A stretch of DNA of 48,495 bases, taken from the NCBI GenBank assembly GCA_021299695.1, contig JAJTEK010000047.1, positions 1 through 48,495 on the forward strand, in the 5' to 3' direction. The notes beneath the pieces are model-generated. The model searched no databases. It was given only the letters and a program-made list of their open reading frames with translations, and had not been told where the DNA came from. The stretch comes from Pirellula sp. (GTDB lineage Bacteria; Planctomycetota; Planctomycetia; Pirellulales; Pirellulaceae). Every line of letters starts with the position of its first letter. Within the stretch, counting starts at the first letter, position 1. Below, in pieces: positions 46,142 to 48,495 of the stretch. The translations under genes were made by a program, and so were the position numbers.

Positions 46142-47392
46142 TTACTTGCCCCCAAGCCTCGAGCCGGCATAGATCCGCGATGCGTTGTAGCGAGGAACCG
46201 CCATAGGACTCGGACGTAAATCAAATCCAATCGAGAGCTTGCTGTAATAAGCCAACTGCTCCTGCCGAGTCCCTTGGTACAACTCAGGGATTTTACGCTG
46301 ATCGACCAAGTCCAAGAGCAAACGAGGCTGCGGAACCTTACCAAAATTTAAATCGAATTTCGATGTGTCGGCGATCTGGCCATCGGTGGAAAATCGCTCC
46401 ATAACAGCCCGAATATCCGGAGCATATTCGAAACGATTGTTCGCATCGGCTGTTCCCAATTGCTCAAAACTACCAACAGTCACAATGCTCTGCTCGCGAT
46501 CGTGGTACTGATAAGCCTCGTAACCTGCCGTTCGCAGCGCCTTCATGGCAATGTAAGCACGCTCGGCCGCTTGCTCCAAGGCACTTGCACCCTGTCCCTC
46601 TTGGTCTGCTGCTGACTTACCCCAAGATACAAACGCGCTGTCCCCACGAAAGGTTAAGACCCTCACGGTGTACTTTCGCTTGCAATCGATCAACGAATGT
46701 TCGTTGTAACCCGGTTGCCGATTCATGTCGTATACGAACTTCTCCAAATCCGGCGATTGAAAAAAATCCGCTGGGAGCAAAGGGTTACGGGTCATGAAAG
46801 CATGTTCCAGGGGGCCTTTTGGCTTATCCTTCGACAATCCACTCAACCACTTCTTGGCGCTCCGAACGCTGTCTTGCTTGGCCTGTTCGTCTGCCCCACC
46901 GCTTTTATCCGCTCCCTCAGGTTCCAGGCTCCGCGACTGATAAGTCTTGATCTTTTCCAAAGCTCCAGCGACCGATGGATGATCGATCGAATCGAATTCG
47001 CCCGCTAAAACCGCATAGCCGTTGACGACCCGCGAATCGCGGTATTTCATCACCTTTTGACTACCATCTTCACGATATCCAGAACCCAACACTTTCGTCG
47101 AGTAATCGAACTTCTTCTCCATGATGAATGTCGGTAATCCAAGGTCCCGCTGTATCTCTTTAGCAAGACTCGTCGCTTCGGCTTTGGATTTTTCACCCTC
47201 GAAGGAGTAAGCAAAAATCATCCACGGACCATGCTCGGCCTTGAGAATCGGAACCTCTTGGACTTCCTTGACGGCCCTTTTAAAAGGATTGCCTAGTGCC
47301 GACTGCGCGGATGCTTCCTGTGTGCATACCAATGCAATGATCACTAAAGCGATCCAGCGCCTGAGAAAATCAGAGAAGGGTTTGTGTATCAT
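46142..47392 (-). CDS. Secreted protein with SPOR-like segment, unknown function
   Basis: A 416-residue protein with a signal peptide ending near EASAQS. After it, GPWMIFAYSFEGEKSKAEA with a later paired segment (YTVRVLTFRGDSAF, AYIAMKALRTAGYEAYQYHD, VTVGSF) resembles the two-stranded SPOR fold that binds denuded glycan in septal peptidoglycan; the match is by shape only. The middle part is low in complexity and charged. The gene is convergent with the lipase, 16 bases away, and the last gene before the repeat protein. Confidence 0.6.
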   Translation of the reverse strand: MIHKPFSDFLRRWIALVIIALVCTQEASAQSALGNPFKRAVKEVQEVPILKAEHGPWMIFAYSFEGEKSKAEATSLAKEIQRDLGLPTFIMEKKFDYSTKVLGSGYREDGSQKVMKYRDSRVVNGYAVLAGEFDSIDHPSVAGALEKIKTYQSRSLEPEGADKSGGADEQAKQDSVRSAKKWLSGLSKDKPKGPLEHAFMTRNPLLPADFFQSPDLEKFVYDMNRQPGYNEHSLIDCKRKYTVRVLTFRGDSAFVSWGKSAADQEGQGASALEQAAERAYIAMKALRTAGYEAYQYHDREQSIVTVGSFEQLGTADANNRFEYAPDIRAVMERFSTDGQIADTSKFDLNFGKVPQPRLLLDLVDQRKIPELYQGTRQEQLAYYSKLSIGFDLRPSPMAVPRYNASRIYAGSRLGGK

Positions 47393-47498
47393 CGCAGACG
47401 TCCTTGCTTCGAAATAACGGCCATGCCTGCACCTATTTCCATGGCGCAGGACTCATTTCAATCTAGGGAATAGCAAGTCGAAGAGTCGACCGCCAGTG

Positions 47499-48495
47499 CT
47501 ATTTTCCCAGTTTTCCAGCCGCCTTACGGAACGCTTCGAACTGCTCTCTCAGAGATTCAGGTGGACGCAACCTACCCCCCTCCTCCTGCATGCCTCGTAT
47601 CCCATCGTTGCGGTCCTTAAGACGATTGATCTTGCGTCCCGTTCCCCCAAGCCCAAGGTTCCGGAGCGTTTCTTCAAGCTCTGCACGCTTGGCTGGATCC
47701 GATTTCGCTTGCTCTTTGGCCGCTTGCCATCGGTCGGCGAATTTCCGAAAATCCTCCGCATTCCAGTCCAACTTTTTGAGCAACTCCGGATCCGGTTGGT
47801 CTTTCTGCCGATCGATATACTCCAATAGCATGTCGGCTGCCTTGCTCGAATACACTTCGTTCGCTCGGTCCGCCCCGAACGTATCCGATTGGCCCCCTTT
47901 AGTAGCACTCGATCCACCCGCTTGAGGGGTTTTGCCGCTCGTATTCATGCCAGATCCCGCGCTGCTCGGAGCACTGGACTTCGGTGGCCCCTGCTTGTCT
48001 CCCTGCTCGTCGCCTGATCCTTGCCCATCTCCTTGTTCCTGATTTGGCATCGATTCAGGGCCCTGGTCCGGATTTCCATTGGACTTTTGCCCTTTCCCGT
48101 CCTTCCCTGATTCATCAGCCTTGTCAGAGCCAGACTTGTCAGTGCCAGCCTTGTCGGAGCCAGCCTTGTCGGAGCCAGCCTTGTCGGAGCCAGCCTTGTC
48201 GGAGCCAGCCTTGTCGGTGCCAGCCTTGTCGGAGCCAGCCTTGTCGGTGCCAGCCTTGTCGGTGCCAGCCTTGTCGGTGCCGGTCTTGTCGGTACCAGTC
48301 TTGTCAGTGCCAGTCTTGTCAGTGCCAGCCTTGTCAGTGCCAGCCTTGTCAGTGCCAGCCTTGTCGGTGCCGGTCTTGTCGGTGCCAGCCTTGTCGGTGC
48401 CAGCCTTGTCGGTGCCAGTCTTGTCGGTGCCAGTCTTGTCAGTGCCAGCCTTGTCGGTGCCGGTCTTGTCGGTGCCGGTCTTGTCGGTGCCGGTC
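47499..48495 (-). CDS. 3' part of a repeat-rich planctomycete protein (5' end outside window)
   Basis: A single open frame runs from the stop at 47499 leftwards off the window end, so this is the C-terminal part of a longer protein of at least 331 residues here. An internal ATG at 48050 is not the true start. The upstream part consists of 25 in-frame pentapeptides of the form A/T-G-T/S-D-K (48121-48495), then a Gly/Gln/Pro/Asp-rich linker, and finally a helical domain of about 115 residues (EVYSSKAADMLLEYIDRQKD, LLKKLDWNAEDFRKFADRW). Such C-terminal domains occur on large planctomycete envelope proteins. No signal peptide can be judged as the start is missing. Confidence 0.8.
   Translation of the reverse strand, partial: TGTDKTGTDKTGTDKAGTDKTGTDKTGTDKAGTDKAGTDKTGTDKAGTDKAGTDKAGTDKTGTDKTGTDKTGTDKAGTDKAGTDKAGSDKAGTDKAGSDKAGSDKAGSDKAGSDKAGTDKSGSDKADESGKDGKGQKSNGNPDQGPESMPNQEQGDGQGSGDEQGDKQGPPKSSAPSSAGSGMNTSGKTPQAGGSSATKGGQSDTFGADRANEVYSSKAADMLLEYIDRQKDQPDPELLKKLDWNAEDFRKFADRWQAAKEQAKSDPAKRAELEETLRNLGLGGTGRKINRLKDRNDGIRGMQEEGGRLRPPESLREQFEAFRKAAGKLGK
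48121..48495 (-). repeat. Array of 25 pentapeptide-coding 15-bp repeats
   Basis: Exactly 25 tandem 15-base units, plus-strand consensus TTGTCGGTGCCAGCC, running to the window edge. Each encodes one A/T-G-T/S-D-K pentapeptide on the minus strand. Units differ by point changes, mostly at the third codon and one variable residue, so purifying selection on the pentapeptide is likely. The array may extend beyond the window. Confidence 0.95.

Noticed and set aside
48121-48495. The 15-bp array as a possible CRISPR
   Set aside because: The units are contiguous without spacers, in frame and coding; no cas gene is in view.

Overview
The window reads as a chromosomal segment of a planctomycete, probably of the Pirellulales. 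The strongest indicator is a prepilin-type gene of the DUF1559 family (18333-19472), a family hugely expanded in Planctomycetota. Supporting signs are a NtrC-type two-component pair, a Hanks-type Ser/Thr kinase with a membrane anchor, several secreted proteins of unknown function, mixed gene orientation and few clear Shine-Dalgarno sites. I see no rRNA, tRNA, CRISPR array, phage or transposase gene. Most of the window is housekeeping and metabolism.

Layout. 1-6.2 kb: the end of an assimilatory APS/PAPS reductase, a cyclophilin, then two secreted amidohydrolase-family genes on the minus strand; the upstream one is a double-domain fusion with a histidine-rich tail. 6.2-8.3 kb: a FmdB-like protein without its cysteines, then purE-purK. 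8.3-12 kb: a small lipoprotein, a stand-alone NusG/RfaH-like factor behind a hairpin-rich leader, and a secreted HExxH protein linked to an MFS transporter. 11.8-18.1 kb: DNA topoisomerase VI subunit A with no B subunit in view, a 1234-residue PutA, and a periplasmic HtrA protease. 18.3-22.4 kb: the DUF1559 pseudopilin with a clear terminator, a rhodanese, an alkaline phosphatase, and about 600 bases of intergenic repeats. 22.4-28.3 kb: a membrane protein, dihydrolipoyl dehydrogenase with an apparently shortened linker, leucyl-tRNA synthetase and another membrane protein.

28.3-32.7 kb (minus strand) is a tightly packed four-gene unit: acetolactate synthase large subunit, two tandem purine nucleoside phosphorylases and an RNase Z-like MBL hydrolase. 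After a structured 450-base gap come a sigma-54 response regulator and its histidine kinase. 36-46.1 kb (plus strand) carries a large alpha-mannosidase-like protein, a Ser/Thr kinase, CdsA, PhoH, a 7TM-HD phosphohydrolase (PgpH-like) and a lipase. The window ends in a secreted protein with a SPOR-like stretch and the 3' part of a gene carrying at least 25 in-frame pentapeptide repeats.

The least ordinary items are: a dispersed palindromic intergenic repeat in three copies (one between the two amidohydrolase genes, two after the alkaline phosphatase); the lone Topo VI A subunit; PNP paralogs that differ at the base-recognition Asp/Asn position; 14-bp tandem duplications at two gene starts that create five-codon minicistrons; and a 99-base rod-like hairpin at 33071-33169. 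I did not find a convincing new multi-gene defence or mobile system here.
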